DNA of 64,000 bases from Hellea sp039977295 (GCA_039977295.1 JBDWDN010000011.1:124001-188000); one strand, 5' to 3'; numbered from the stretch's first letter, positions 8,038-18,030 are shown. Notes: generated from the sequence alone by a model not told the origin. Numbers and translations are program-made.

Positions 8038-11000
8038 ATGAAATATTTTGATATGCTAGAAATCAGTGTCGCAACAATCAATTTTTCTTACCTTGATACA
8101 GTCTATGACCATGAGGGTCTGATACTTGATTTTGGCAAATTTACCCAAGACAATAGTTATTGGGGTGCGACACTACGAGATTACAGCTCCCTCTTTGGTG
8201 GTGAGATTATCAATACGTTTGCCATGACGGGCGGGCGTCCTACGGATGCTCTTGATTGGGGCACTTATCTAGATGGTGCGGGGAGCACCGGTACGCTTGA
8301 TATCAGTATTTTTTTATTCCCCGAGGGCACTAAGCAAATAACACTGAGCGGAACCGAATATGACTTTGAGACAGTTAGTTGGTCGGAATATGAAATCACA
8401 CAACTTGTCGCTGTTCTTGAGGAGATGGAATCTTACATTAACGTAAACTTCGTGACAGCCGCCGACGAAGACAGTGCGAATTTTGTATTTGCCCTCACTG
8501 ATAACCTTAACCTACCTGGCTCAGCTCTTATGCTTGCCCCGGGCGCTGGTTCTGACCCTGGGTTCGGTATTTTTGATAGAAGTGTGAACTCTTGGGATAC
8601 TGATGGTAGTGGAGGATTAGAGATTGGGGGCTTTAGTTATCGAACACTTGTCCATGAAATTGGGCATGGATTGGGCCTTGCCCACCCCCATGATAGTGGC
8701 GGGGACTCTACGATAATGAATGGTGTTGATGACGAAGATGACACAGGTGATTTTCAATTAAATCAGGGTGTGTTCACCGCAATGGGATATGTTGAAGGGT
8801 GGGATTCTGCCCCGTATGGCCCTACGAATTCTACTAATTATGGAGATCAAGGAACCTTCGGAACTCTGGATGTTGCTGTTCTTCAAGCGGCCTATGGAGC
8901 CAATACGTCCACCGGAGTGGGTGCCTCAACTTACACGCTTTCAGGGTCCAACCAAGTTGGAACACATTACCGGACAATTTTTGATAATGGTGGAGCGGAT
9001 GTATTTAATTATTCTGGAAGTAGAGATGCCGTCTTTGACCTTCGCGCAGCAACGCTAGAATATGAGGATGGCGGTGGTGGCTATGTGTCTCATGTGGACG
9101 GCATTCACGGTGGCTTTACTATTGCAAATGGAACAGTCATTGAAAATGCGGTGGGGGGAAGTGGCGACGATAGCTTTACCGGAAATGCGATCGGAAATTA
9201 TTTGTCTGGGAATGGTGGCAATGACACCTTTATTGGGGGTGCAGGGTCGGACCTTTTTGAAGGTGGTACTGGCCTCGATACTGTCGATTTCACGGACCGT
9301 ATCGGCATTGATTGGGATATAAATCTGGACAGTAATGTTGGCGTGGCGAGAGCGTCTGGCGCAAGCTCTGAAAATGACAGCTTAATCAGTATTGAAAATG
9401 TGACGCTCAGCGACGGCGATGATATCGTTGAGTTGACCTTTGCAGATAACATTATTCGGGGCGGCGGTGGAACAGACCGTGTCGTCTTTAGCGGTGCATC
9501 CTCTGATTATACATTTTCAAATACGGGCCAAATTGATGGAATAATGATATCAGGCGAGGGTAATGACACATTTTATGCTGTCGAAGAGTTTGAGTTTTCG
9601 GATGGCGTCTTTGCTTGGAATAACCTTCCAGCTGAAGCTGACATGCGGCCCGATCTAACTATCGAAAATGTGACTCTGCTGAATTCAACTATTACACAGG
9701 GGATGGATGCAACCATATTTTATGATGTGGTTGAGAATAATGGCTTTGATGCAGGGAGGACGAATACGGGTCTATATATCTCAACAACGCCCAATTTTGC
9801 GAATGCCATACTTTTAGAAGAAGACAGCGTGATCGTTAACGCAAATGAGCGAGATGCAGAATCAGAACTGTTAAATGCGATTTTTTCCTATGATGCTGGT
9901 ATTTATTATCTTTTTGTGGTTGCCGATAATGACGGTGTTCCCAACAATGAGACCAATGAGAATAACAATGTCTCATCGCCAATAGTTCTCACGATTGAAC
10001 TGAACAATAGCGGAGATATAAACGGCACGACTGGAAATGATACGCTCGCAGGCACCAACGATAATGATGTTATAAATGGTCTTGCGGGGAACGATATTCT
10101 TTACGGTCTAGGCGGCGATGACAGTCTCAATGGCGGCGCAGGTGCAGACCGCCTGACAGGCGGCGCTGGAGCTGATATGCTAATTGGTGGTATAGGCTTT
10201 GACTCAGTAGACTACCGTAGCGCAACATCGTCCGTCCGATTTAATGTTGATTCAGGTGGTACATTGGGTGATGCGCTTGGCGATACATTTAGCGGCATCG
10301 AGCGTTACTATCTCTCGGACCTAAGTGATATTATCACAGGTTCTTCTGCGAATGAGTTTTTCTATGGCGGTGGTGGCAATGACCAAATTAATGGCGGTGG
10401 CGGTATTGACCGTATTTATGGCGGTGACGGAAATGATGTGCAGCGTGGCCAAGATGGAAATGATTTGCTCTTTGGATCGATGGGTAACGATCAATTAAAT
10501 GGCGGAGCAGGGTTTGATATCGCTACTTATAGGACCTCTACATCGCGCGTGGTTTTAAATCTTGGCTCAGGAGGCACATTTGGCGATGCTGCTGGTGATA
10601 CATATTTTGGTGTGGAAGCCGTTTATGGTTCTGATTTTGGCGATATCTTAGCGGGTAATAGTTCTGCTAATGAGCTGCGGGGTTGGGATGGTGATGATAT
10701 TCTCAATGGCGGTGGCGGGAATGACCGCCTCTTTGGAGGCGCCGGAGCGGATGCACTTAATGGCGGACTTGGTATCGATATCGCCGTCTATACAGACGCG
10801 AGTTCGCGCGTGACTGTAAACCTCGTGACACTGGGTTCAGTTGGCGATGCTGCTGGTGATAGTTATAGCTCTGTTGAGTGGGTTTGGGGGTCTAGCTTTG
10901 ATGACATTATTACTGGCGATGCCAAGAATAATCGTCTTGAAGGACGCAGCGGGAATGATACTCTTATTGGTGGGGATGGTAATGACCGGCTTATGGGTGG

Positions 11001-11670
11001 GGATGGTAATGACACGATCAACGGTGGTAACGGCGTTGATACAATCTATGGGCAGAGCGGTAACGATACCCTAATTGGTGCAGGTGGGAATGACTTTTTC
11101 TTCGGTTCTGATGGTGGCGATGTAATCCATGGCGGACTTGATTTTGACACCATCTCTTACCTGGCGTCCTCTAGTGGTGTTGGGGTCAATCTACAGTCTG
11201 GGGGATTTTCGGGTGAGGCGAGCGGAGATACATACTCGTCAATCGAACGCGTTTTCGGATCGAGCCATGAAGACCATATTGTAGGGTCAAATGAGGCTAA
11301 TACGATTTTGGGTAACGGCGGTCACGATTATCTCGAAGGCGGCCTTGGCAATGACAGTCTTTTTGGCGGGGCTGGAATTGATAGCTTTGGATATAATACT
11401 ACAAATGGTGATAACGACGTTATCAATGATTTTTCAAATTCTAATGAGGTTATTTATTTCATCGGTGGTGATGCGAATTTTGATACATTTACCGAGCTTC
11501 AAGCCATGGGAACGGATTCAGGTGGGAATGTAATTTTTGACTTTGGTGGTGGAAACACACTCACAGTTGTCGGGCAGAACTTAGCGGATCTTAGTGAAAG
11601 TAACTTTGTTTTCAATATTGAGGACCCTCTTATAGAGGTTGCTTTGTTCTATATGGATTCACTAATTTAA
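8038..11670 (+). CDS. Secreted M10 metalloprotease (serralysin-like) with CARDB domain and RTX repeats
   Basis: This 1210-residue protein has no Sec signal peptide. The zinc motif HEIGHGLGLAH gives H206, E207, H210 and H216, and Met249 sits in the Met-turn (TAMGY), so the peptidase M10 core looks intact. A first RTX-like segment (about 380-430) is followed by a CARDB-type beta domain (about 536-655) and a long block of GGxGxDxUx calcium-binding nonapeptides (about 665-1150). The tail ends FYMDSLI. RTX proteins of this kind leave the cell through a type I system using an uncleaved C-terminal signal and fold in external calcium. The only type I system in the window is at 43.7-48.1 kb. The RTX half is closely paralogous to that of the 11987-17491 protein. 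Confidence 0.9.
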   Translation: MKYFDMLEISVATINFSYLDTVYDHEGLILDFGKFTQDNSYWGATLRDYSSLFGGEIINTFAMTGGRPTDALDWGTYLDGAGSTGTLDISIFLFPEGTKQITLSGTEYDFETVSWSEYEITQLVAVLEEMESYINVNFVTAADEDSANFVFALTDNLNLPGSALMLAPGAGSDPGFGIFDRSVNSWDTDGSGGLEIGGFSYRTLVHEIGHGLGLAHPHDSGGDSTIMNGVDDEDDTGDFQLNQGVFTAMGYVEGWDSAPYGPTNSTNYGDQGTFGTLDVAVLQAAYGANTSTGVGASTYTLSGSNQVGTHYRTIFDNGGADVFNYSGSRDAVFDLRAATLEYEDGGGGYVSHVDGIHGGFTIANGTVIENAVGGSGDDSFTGNAIGNYLSGNGGNDTFIGGAGSDLFEGGTGLDTVDFTDRIGIDWDINLDSNVGVARASGASSENDSLISIENVTLSDGDDIVELTFADNIIRGGGGTDRVVFSGASSDYTFSNTGQIDGIMISGEGNDTFYAVEEFEFSDGVFAWNNLPAEADMRPDLTIENVTLLNSTITQGMDATIFYDVVENNGFDAGRTNTGLYISTTPNFANAILLEEDSVIVNANERDAESELLNAIFSYDAGIYYLFVVADNDGVPNNETNENNNVSSPIVLTIELNNSGDINGTTGNDTLAGTNDNDVINGLAGNDILYGLGGDDSLNGGAGADRLTGGAGADMLIGGIGFDSVDYRSATSSVRFNVDSGGTLGDALGDTFSGIERYYLSDLSDIITGSSANEFFYGGGGNDQINGGGGIDRIYGGDGNDVQRGQDGNDLLFGSMGNDQLNGGAGFDIATYRTSTSRVVLNLGSGGTFGDAAGDTYFGVEAVYGSDFGDILAGNSSANELRGWDGDDILNGGGGNDRLFGGAGADALNGGLGIDIAVYTDASSRVTVNLVTLGSVGDAAGDSYSSVEWVWGSSFDDIITGDAKNNRLEGRSGNDTLIGGDGNDRLMGGDGNDTINGGNGVDTIYGQSGNDTLIGAGGNDFFFGSDGGDVIHGGLDFDTISYLASSSGVGVNLQSGGFSGEASGDTYSSIERVFGSSHEDHIVGSNEANTILGNGGHDYLEGGLGNDSLFGGAGIDSFGYNTTNGDNDVINDFSNSNEVIYFIGGDANFDTFTELQAMGTDSGGNVIFDFGGGNTLTVVGQNLADLSESNFVFNIEDPLIEVALFYMDSLI

Positions 11671-11688
11671 GTCTATCAAAGCGTTATA

Positions 11689-11868
11689 ATGCGGATGAAG
11701 CGAATGGATTTTGGAAGCGTTATCAAATTGGCGCTTATTGACCTTGATATATCGCGCTTGGATGCTGATGACTTTGCTTTCGAAACACCAGAGCCACCAA
11801 TGGCAGAGCTGTTTGAGGAGGTGCATGAAAGTCTTTCTGATCTGTCTGACTTTGAGGCTTTAATTTAA
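11689..11868 (+). CDS. Short acidic protein (59 aa) with an RTX-type C-terminal tail
   Basis: An ORF of 59 codons begins 18 bases after the M10 protease stop. The product is rich in Asp, Glu and Leu and ends SDFEALI, matching the endings of the flanking RTX proteins (MDSLI and MDALI). Its last ~30 residues align loosely with the last ~30 of the 11987-17491 protein (MAE, LxD, F-x-ALI). It could be a small exported protein or the leftover 3' end of a lost RTX gene. There is no convincing ribosome site for ATG 11689; translation might couple to the upstream gene. A hairpin follows at 11939. Confidence 0.45.
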   Translation: MRMKRMDFGSVIKLALIDLDISRLDADDFAFETPEPPMAELFEEVHESLSDLSDFEALI

Positions 11869-11938
11869 GGTATTAGATTAAAAACTCGAAATGAGTGCGT
11901 TCGGTAATTGTGCACGCCCAGAAAGTGTGATATGAATC

Positions 11939-11971
11939 TCTCCCAGAAGACACGTTCTGGGAGAATTTAAT
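11939..11971 (+). terminator. Strong hairpin upstream of the M23 RTX gene
   Basis: A perfect 10-bp stem (TCTCCCAGAA / TTCTGGGAGA) with loop GACACG is followed by ATTTAATT. The T run is short, so this is either a terminator for the upstream unit or a leader hairpin; the next gene starts 16 bases later. Confidence 0.55.
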
Positions 11972-11986
11972 TCTACGGAGCGCAAT

Positions 11987-14900
11987 ATGCCCTTAAATTA
12001 TGGTTTTCAAATGCCGGTCCTCATGGATTGGATGAATCTTAGGCGGGGAACATTGCCGCTGCCTTCAGACTTCGATATTGTTGCGGAGATAGTTGATTTC
12101 GATGGTCCAAATCCATTCGTTTTGGAGAAAAATGATGCCTGGTTCTTTTTTGATCACAATTATAATTTTGAACGCAACGGGCAAAATTTATTTCATCAAG
12201 GGCTTGATTTCAATCTCTTTGGAGGTGGTGATTTAGGCGAGCAAGTATATTTTTCAGGGTCGGGTTTAGCTTATTCAGGCACCGCTAACGGCGGTTATGG
12301 GAATTATACAATTGTTCGCCATGACATGTCTGGTTTTTATGATCATGCTCTGTATGAGCAAGGCACTGCAATATACTCAATCTATGAGCACTTGCAGTTT
12401 CCTACGACTTTTACCGGGGATGACAGTGTTTCATCGAATTTGGTGAATGCGGGTGAAAGTGCGGGTTTTCTGGGCAAAAGTGGTGATGACGAGTTTCACC
12501 CTCATTTACATTTCCAAATGTATATTACGGCTGACAATCAATGGCTTCTGCCCAATGCTCACCGTCTCTCAACGGACTCAAATATTGGCGGTTATACAAC
12601 TGCACTAAATAACTCTTCAGAAGTAGTTACTTCAGTTGATCCCTTAATCTTTATTCGGGAACATAGTTATAGCGATAATGAGAGCGCGATGAATTATAGT
12701 ATCTCGCGAAGTGAATCCGTAGAAATTTTTCATAGATTAGAGGCAGATGTCAGCACGCATGATAACAATAACTCAGAAGAGTATGTTAACGTATTCGGCG
12801 CTCTTCAAACGGGCTTCGACACGGATAAATTTAGCGTCGATTTGGAAGGTGGGGTCATCTATAATTTTTTCCTTCTAGAACGTGGTTTGTTCATCGATAC
12901 CTATGCTGATAGACCATACCAAACTCCAGCTGAGGATTTATTCTTACTACCGACAGGACCTTTCCCATCAACAGTTGAAATATTAAATGAAACAAATGTC
13001 GGTGACATTAATCACTATTCTATTTTAGCCCATGAAGATACATCGTTTAATTTTTTGGTCACATCTTGGTCAGGTAGTATCGGTGATTATAGACTTATTA
13101 TTGATGCCCTAGAAATTTCAAACCAAGATTTGGACGAAGTTGCCGATACTCTTAGGGCGTTACCCGATGGTGGTGGAGGTGGGAATGGAATATCCAATGA
13201 ATTGTCTGATTATCCCGATGGAAATCTGACATTAACCGACTTTTCTGAACTCTCAGCATTGGCATTAGGAGACGCTGTTGGACGCAGTTTAACAAACCTG
13301 TCTGGTCAATATTCCGTTTTACGTCTGGAAATTCTGGAAATTGGTGAGTTAGTCATTGATGCAACATGGTGGGGAGGTGCAACATCTGAGGTGATCCTAA
13401 TCTCAGATATTGATAGTGATTTTGTGTTTGAAGCGTCCGATGCCGAAGAATTAGATCGCTTTACTTTAGACTTTACCAATACGACAACAGACCGAATTTT
13501 ATATGATATTGATACTGCTCAAACATTGTATTTAGTCGTATCTGCACCTGGCATCAATGGTGCTTCCGCTGATGTGACATTAGATATCGCGTTAAATCAA
13601 AGTGGAATGTCGCCGCCACCACCCTTACCTCCTGGTCCGAGCGATCCATTTACTGAGACGGACCCAGGAAGCCTGAGTGATGATCGATATCCATTAGTCA
13701 CGGATTTATACGAAGTCGGCGATGTCGATTATTTCGAAACCAACGTCGCTGTTGCCGGAAACACGTACAGATTTTTCGCCTCAGGCTTTGATAATGAAAA
13801 TGGCGCGCTGGATGATTTTCGTATGTTAATCCTAGATGAAAATGGGCTTACAGTCGATATCATTGCGCCGATTAATGGCTTAGCCACTTACGATTTATCA
13901 CCGACGGCTAGTCAGCGATATACCTTAGAAATTTCTTCGGCCAATAGTAGCGTTGGGGATTATTCAATAAGCTATGAAGATATGGGGGCGACACCGCCTA
14001 TTGATGACCATCCTGATAATGTGCCGACCTCTATCGCATTTAATACGCCTACAGATTTACTAATTGGGAGCGGGACTGACCATGATGTATTTTCTTTTGC
14101 AGGTAATTTCGGCCACCGTTACACCATATCTATCGCACCTTCTTCCGTAAATGGTGGACCTCTGACAAATATTGATTTGGATATATTCAATGGAGTGGGT
14201 ACCTTATTAGCGGAAGATTCCCGTACATCGAGTCAGAGTTTGAATTTCCAATTATATCTTTATGAAACCACAAATGTTGACCTTGATGTCTCCGCATTAC
14301 TGGGTTCGACCGGGCATGCTGTAATTTCAGTGATTGATGATGGACAGTTAATACCGACACCGCCGTCATTTTCAGGAGCAAGTTTTGAAGGGACCTTAGC
14401 CCAGCAAATTGAATATCTCGGTGAGAACCAATTCTATACACATAATATGAATAGCAATGGTGATGGATTTCAGCTGACCGCAAATGCTGGTCAAACCATA
14501 AGGATTATCACGAGGGAAATTGGAAATGAGTTCGGAAGTACGGAGGCTGTTTTATATGAATCCGGAACAAATAATGCTCTATCACCTATTTTCGTTGGTA
14601 ATTTGCCAGGTGACGGGCAAGAGCTTAATTTCCTAGTTCAAACTACTGGCACATATGATTTACTGGTTTTCAATAGTAGTCAGCAGAATGATTTTGATTA
14701 CGAAGTAGAATACGCCATTATAGATGATATTCCTGATACTTTTAATGATCTCTTTGTTCTGGATAACACAACCACTGTGCAAGGTATTCTGTCATCCGGT
14801 AGCGACGAAGATGTATTTTTATTAAATGGGGTTACGGGGCCAGTGGCAATAACCCTGACCCCTGCTTCAAATGTTGGGGGCGCCGACACCATGTTGGGTG

Positions 14901-17491
14901 GGTTCCTCGAATTATTTAACAGCTCGGGTTTGAAACTGGCGAGACAGTTTGAATTTGGGACTAACGCAACAACTCTATACGTAGATATTACAGACAATAG
15001 TGAACCGCTCTATCTCCTGGTACGGGATTTCGGAGACACTGGATATTATGAGATAACCGTTTCCCCTATTACTGATGATCACACAATTCCGGTGGCAATT
15101 GACCTGATGACGTCAGCTTCTGGAAATCTGGAAACATTCGGTGATGTTGATACGTTCCACATTACATTAACGGGCGGCCATAGCTATCAATGGATTAACT
15201 CCCCTCCTATGGGCGTAGACCAAGCAAATGGAATTGTCGTGAGCATCGTTGATCGTGACACGAATGCTTTGATCCATAGTTTCGAGTCATTCGTAGATGA
15301 CTTTTCATTAAGTGATTATGTTTCCGGTTCGGCTGTAGATATTTCGATACTGATCGCGCACAATACGAGCAGCCCAAATCCTAATGTATCCACCGATTAC
15401 ATCGGTGCCTATGATTTCGCTTTTACGGATATCACGCCGGATGACTATGGATCGGATTATTTAAATGCCGAGGCCGTAACAACTGACGCAGTCTTTAGCG
15501 GTGAACTTGAAGTCGCAGATGACCTGGATGTCTTTAATGTAACGGGTTTAATTGATAATGCCACATATGCAGTTAACTTTGCTACTGTAGGCGGCGCTAA
15601 CGATCTAGACAATGCTGTTGTCACATTTCTTAATGCGGATGGCTCTCCGTTAACGACCGTGAATTTAGATGCTAGCACCGCTGGTCAAGCTTCGTTTATA
15701 GCTGATGGGTCCACAGCACTTTTTGAAATTTCATCTTTTGCGGAGCAATCCTTTGGCAACTATCAATTTACAATTGGTTTTGACTTAAATCATTATTCTG
15801 AGCTTAATGGGACAGCCGCGAATGATAATTTGATTGCAACAACTCTGGATGACCTCATTTACGGCCTTGCCGGTAACGATATCATTAACGCAGGCAGCGG
15901 TAATGATCTTGTGTTTGGCGGCGAAGGCGCAGACACACTTATTGGCGGAGCTGGTGCGGATATTCTAGATGGCGGTGAAGGTTTTGACTCTGCGGATTAC
16001 CGCGCCGCGAGCTCTCGCATAGCCTTTGACGTTGTCATGGGCGGTACTGTTGGGGACGCGGATGGTGATGCCTTCTCTGGCATCGAGCGCTACTACCTCT
16101 CTAACTTCAACGATACGGTCACAGGCTCTGACGCCAATGAGTTTTTCTATGGCGAAGAGGGTAATGACACGATTAATGCTGGCGGCGGTATTGATCGTGT
16201 TTACGGGGGCGATGGTAATGATATTCAACGCGGGCAAGAGGGCAATGATACGCTTTATGGCTCAGCGGGCAATGACCAGCTTAATGGCGGGACAGGTTTT
16301 GATGTCGCTAATTACTCCCTCGCAAGCGCTGCGGTTATCGTGAATATGCTGACAGGCGGCACGGGCGGAGATGCGGCCGGTGATACGTATTTCGGTATCG
16401 AAGCCGTATATGGCTCTGATTTCGATGACAGCCTCACAGGCAATAATAGCGTGAACGAACTTCGCGGCGGTGACGGTAATGATGCGCTGTTTGGCCTTGG
16501 CGGGAATGACCGCTTCTTTGGCGGCGACGGGGCGGATAGCTTTGACGGCGGCACGGGCACAGATACCGTCAATTATACACTGGCAACCGCAGGCGTGGCG
16601 CTGGACCTCACATCTGGCGGCACTACGGGCGAAGCGGTAGGTGACAGCCTCACCTCTATCGAATGGGTCTTTGGCTCAGGATTTGATGATAGTATTACAG
16701 GCGACGCCGCGAACAACCGCCTCGAAGGTAGAGACGGCAATGACACGCTAAACGGCGAAGGCGGGAACGACCGTCTGCTCGGCGGCGAGGGGAATGACAC
16801 CATCAATGGCGGCGACGGCGTAGATACAATCTTTGGCCAATCCGGTGATGATATCATGATAGGCGGAGCCGGTAATGACTTCTTCTTTGGTGATGAGGGC
16901 GCTGATAGTCATGATGGCGGCACAGGAACGGATACAGTCTCCTATTTAGCGTCCTCAACAGGCGTAACGGTCAATATGCAAACTGGCGGTACGGGCGGCG
17001 ATGCAGCTGGCGATACATACACTAACATCGAACGTATCTTCGGCTCAGGCCAAGATGACATCCTAACAGGTTCGGACGCTGATGACATTCTCATTGGCAA
17101 TGGCGGGAATGACTTCCTGACAGGCGGCCTGGGCAATGACAGCCTTAACGGTGGCGCAGGGGTTGATAGCTTTGCTTATAATACTGACCAAGACGCGGCT
17201 GATGTTATTCAAGGTTTTACAAACAATGAAGTGATAGATATCATCTTCACAGACCACGCCTTTGACAGCTTTGCGGAGCTGTTAAGCGTTGCCACAGATG
17301 CAGGGGCGAATACTATCTTTAATTTTGGCAGTGGTAATACGCTTACCATCGTGGGGCAGAATATCGCTGACCTTGGCGAGAGTAACTTTACCTTCACAGC
17401 AAGCATAATGGCTGAGCCATTGGGTGATATGGATGTCTTCGCGGCAGAAGCAGACCTGGTCGATGTCTTTGATATGGATGCGTTGATTTAA
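11987..17491 (+). CDS. Large secreted RTX protein with N-terminal M23 (LytM-type) peptidase domain
   Basis: This 1834-residue protein starts with a LytM/M23 fold. H70 and D74 lie in HQGLD, a GYGNYTIVRH strand follows, H135 is in YSIYEHL, and H173/H175 are in HPHLHFQ; these are the zinc ligands and catalytic histidines of the family, so it may cut peptidoglycan cross-links or peptides. Residues about 250-1260 form a series of beta-rich PPC-like (pre-peptidase C-terminal) domains with recurring D-x-D-x-F and G-x-Y patterns. RTX nonapeptides run from about 1273 to 1770, and the tail ends DMDALI. There is no Sec signal, so type I export is expected. The RTX half looks more GC-rich than the first 1270 codons and is paralogous to that of the M10 protease at 8038, suggesting module exchange. 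An ACGGAGCG ribosome site precedes the ATG. Confidence 0.85.
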   Translation: MPLNYGFQMPVLMDWMNLRRGTLPLPSDFDIVAEIVDFDGPNPFVLEKNDAWFFFDHNYNFERNGQNLFHQGLDFNLFGGGDLGEQVYFSGSGLAYSGTANGGYGNYTIVRHDMSGFYDHALYEQGTAIYSIYEHLQFPTTFTGDDSVSSNLVNAGESAGFLGKSGDDEFHPHLHFQMYITADNQWLLPNAHRLSTDSNIGGYTTALNNSSEVVTSVDPLIFIREHSYSDNESAMNYSISRSESVEIFHRLEADVSTHDNNNSEEYVNVFGALQTGFDTDKFSVDLEGGVIYNFFLLERGLFIDTYADRPYQTPAEDLFLLPTGPFPSTVEILNETNVGDINHYSILAHEDTSFNFLVTSWSGSIGDYRLIIDALEISNQDLDEVADTLRALPDGGGGGNGISNELSDYPDGNLTLTDFSELSALALGDAVGRSLTNLSGQYSVLRLEILEIGELVIDATWWGGATSEVILISDIDSDFVFEASDAEELDRFTLDFTNTTTDRILYDIDTAQTLYLVVSAPGINGASADVTLDIALNQSGMSPPPPLPPGPSDPFTETDPGSLSDDRYPLVTDLYEVGDVDYFETNVAVAGNTYRFFASGFDNENGALDDFRMLILDENGLTVDIIAPINGLATYDLSPTASQRYTLEISSANSSVGDYSISYEDMGATPPIDDHPDNVPTSIAFNTPTDLLIGSGTDHDVFSFAGNFGHRYTISIAPSSVNGGPLTNIDLDIFNGVGTLLAEDSRTSSQSLNFQLYLYETTNVDLDVSALLGSTGHAVISVIDDGQLIPTPPSFSGASFEGTLAQQIEYLGENQFYTHNMNSNGDGFQLTANAGQTIRIITREIGNEFGSTEAVLYESGTNNALSPIFVGNLPGDGQELNFLVQTTGTYDLLVFNSSQQNDFDYEVEYAIIDDIPDTFNDLFVLDNTTTVQGILSSGSDEDVFLLNGVTGPVAITLTPASNVGGADTMLGGFLELFNSSGLKLARQFEFGTNATTLYVDITDNSEPLYLLVRDFGDTGYYEITVSPITDDHTIPVAIDLMTSASGNLETFGDVDTFHITLTGGHSYQWINSPPMGVDQANGIVVSIVDRDTNALIHSFESFVDDFSLSDYVSGSAVDISILIAHNTSSPNPNVSTDYIGAYDFAFTDITPDDYGSDYLNAEAVTTDAVFSGELEVADDLDVFNVTGLIDNATYAVNFATVGGANDLDNAVVTFLNADGSPLTTVNLDASTAGQASFIADGSTALFEISSFAEQSFGNYQFTIGFDLNHYSELNGTAANDNLIATTLDDLIYGLAGNDIINAGSGNDLVFGGEGADTLIGGAGADILDGGEGFDSADYRAASSRIAFDVVMGGTVGDADGDAFSGIERYYLSNFNDTVTGSDANEFFYGEEGNDTINAGGGIDRVYGGDGNDIQRGQEGNDTLYGSAGNDQLNGGTGFDVANYSLASAAVIVNMLTGGTGGDAAGDTYFGIEAVYGSDFDDSLTGNNSVNELRGGDGNDALFGLGGNDRFFGGDGADSFDGGTGTDTVNYTLATAGVALDLTSGGTTGEAVGDSLTSIEWVFGSGFDDSITGDAANNRLEGRDGNDTLNGEGGNDRLLGGEGNDTINGGDGVDTIFGQSGDDIMIGGAGNDFFFGDEGADSHDGGTGTDTVSYLASSTGVTVNMQTGGTGGDAAGDTYTNIERIFGSGQDDILTGSDADDILIGNGGNDFLTGGLGNDSLNGGAGVDSFAYNTDQDAADVIQGFTNNEVIDIIFTDHAFDSFAELLSVATDAGANTIFNFGSGNTLTIVGQNIADLGESNFTFTASIMAEPLGDMDVFAAEADLVDVFDMDALI

Positions 17492-17791
17492 GCTCTTGGA
17501 CTTAAAGGCGCATCGGTCACTGACTTATCCACAGGCTAGATTTGTGTCACCAAGTGCTTCCAGATTTTGAAATTCAAAAACCGCACAGCGATGATCCCGT
17601 TAAGTCATTAACATCCTAGCACAGGAGTGCTCGGCACCATTACGATTTTTGTTCCTTGGACAACCGAATGAGGTGTCATTCGGCACCATCACGATTTTGG
17701 TCCGTTAAAAAAGTAAGTCTTGCTCTGTGCCTCGCATTAACAATGACACTACAGCATTCGCTTCGCTCACGCGGTCATTGTTAATGGTAAA
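17492..17791. repeat. Intergenic repeats beside tRNA-Thr
   Basis: There is no gene here. A 24-bp imperfect direct repeat (TCGGCACCAT-T/C-ACGATTTT core) occurs at 17631-17655 and 17680-17703. A perfect 13-bp inverted repeat, CATTAACAATGAC at 17735-17747 and its complement at 17774-17786, encloses a 26-base loop and ends five bases before the tRNA 3' end. Confidence 0.6.
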
Positions 17792-17867
17792 TGGTGCCCC
17801 CACACGGACTCGAACCGCGGACCCCCTGATTACAAATCAGGTGCTCTACCAGCTGAGCTATAGGGGC
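17792..17867 (-). tRNA. tRNA-Thr (TGT)
   Basis: Reading the minus strand gives a 76-base cloverleaf: acceptor GCCCCTA pairing with TGGGGGC, D-arm GCTC-AGCTGGTA-GAGC, anticodon arm CTGAT-TTGTAAT-CAG with anticodon TGT, T-arm with GTTCGAGTC, and an encoded CCA end. The downstream (3') side faces the RTX island. Confidence 0.95.
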
Positions 17868-18030
17868 ACTCTTAATTGCTGATTAGCGTGGCGTGCTTTA
17901 GCGGCGCGCGCGCTGAGTTGCAAGTCGGAAAATGCGTCTTTTGTAAAAAATATCAGCTTGTAAAGGCGTCTCGTGTTTTGGCAGCCATAAAGGCCTCTTG
18001 GCAGGGAGATATAGCCTGCTATGGGGGGGT

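Noticed and set aside
16312..17257. Several long antisense ORFs inside the RTX genes
   Set aside because: They mirror the biased codons of glycine/aspartate repeats and lack ribosome sites or protein-like features.
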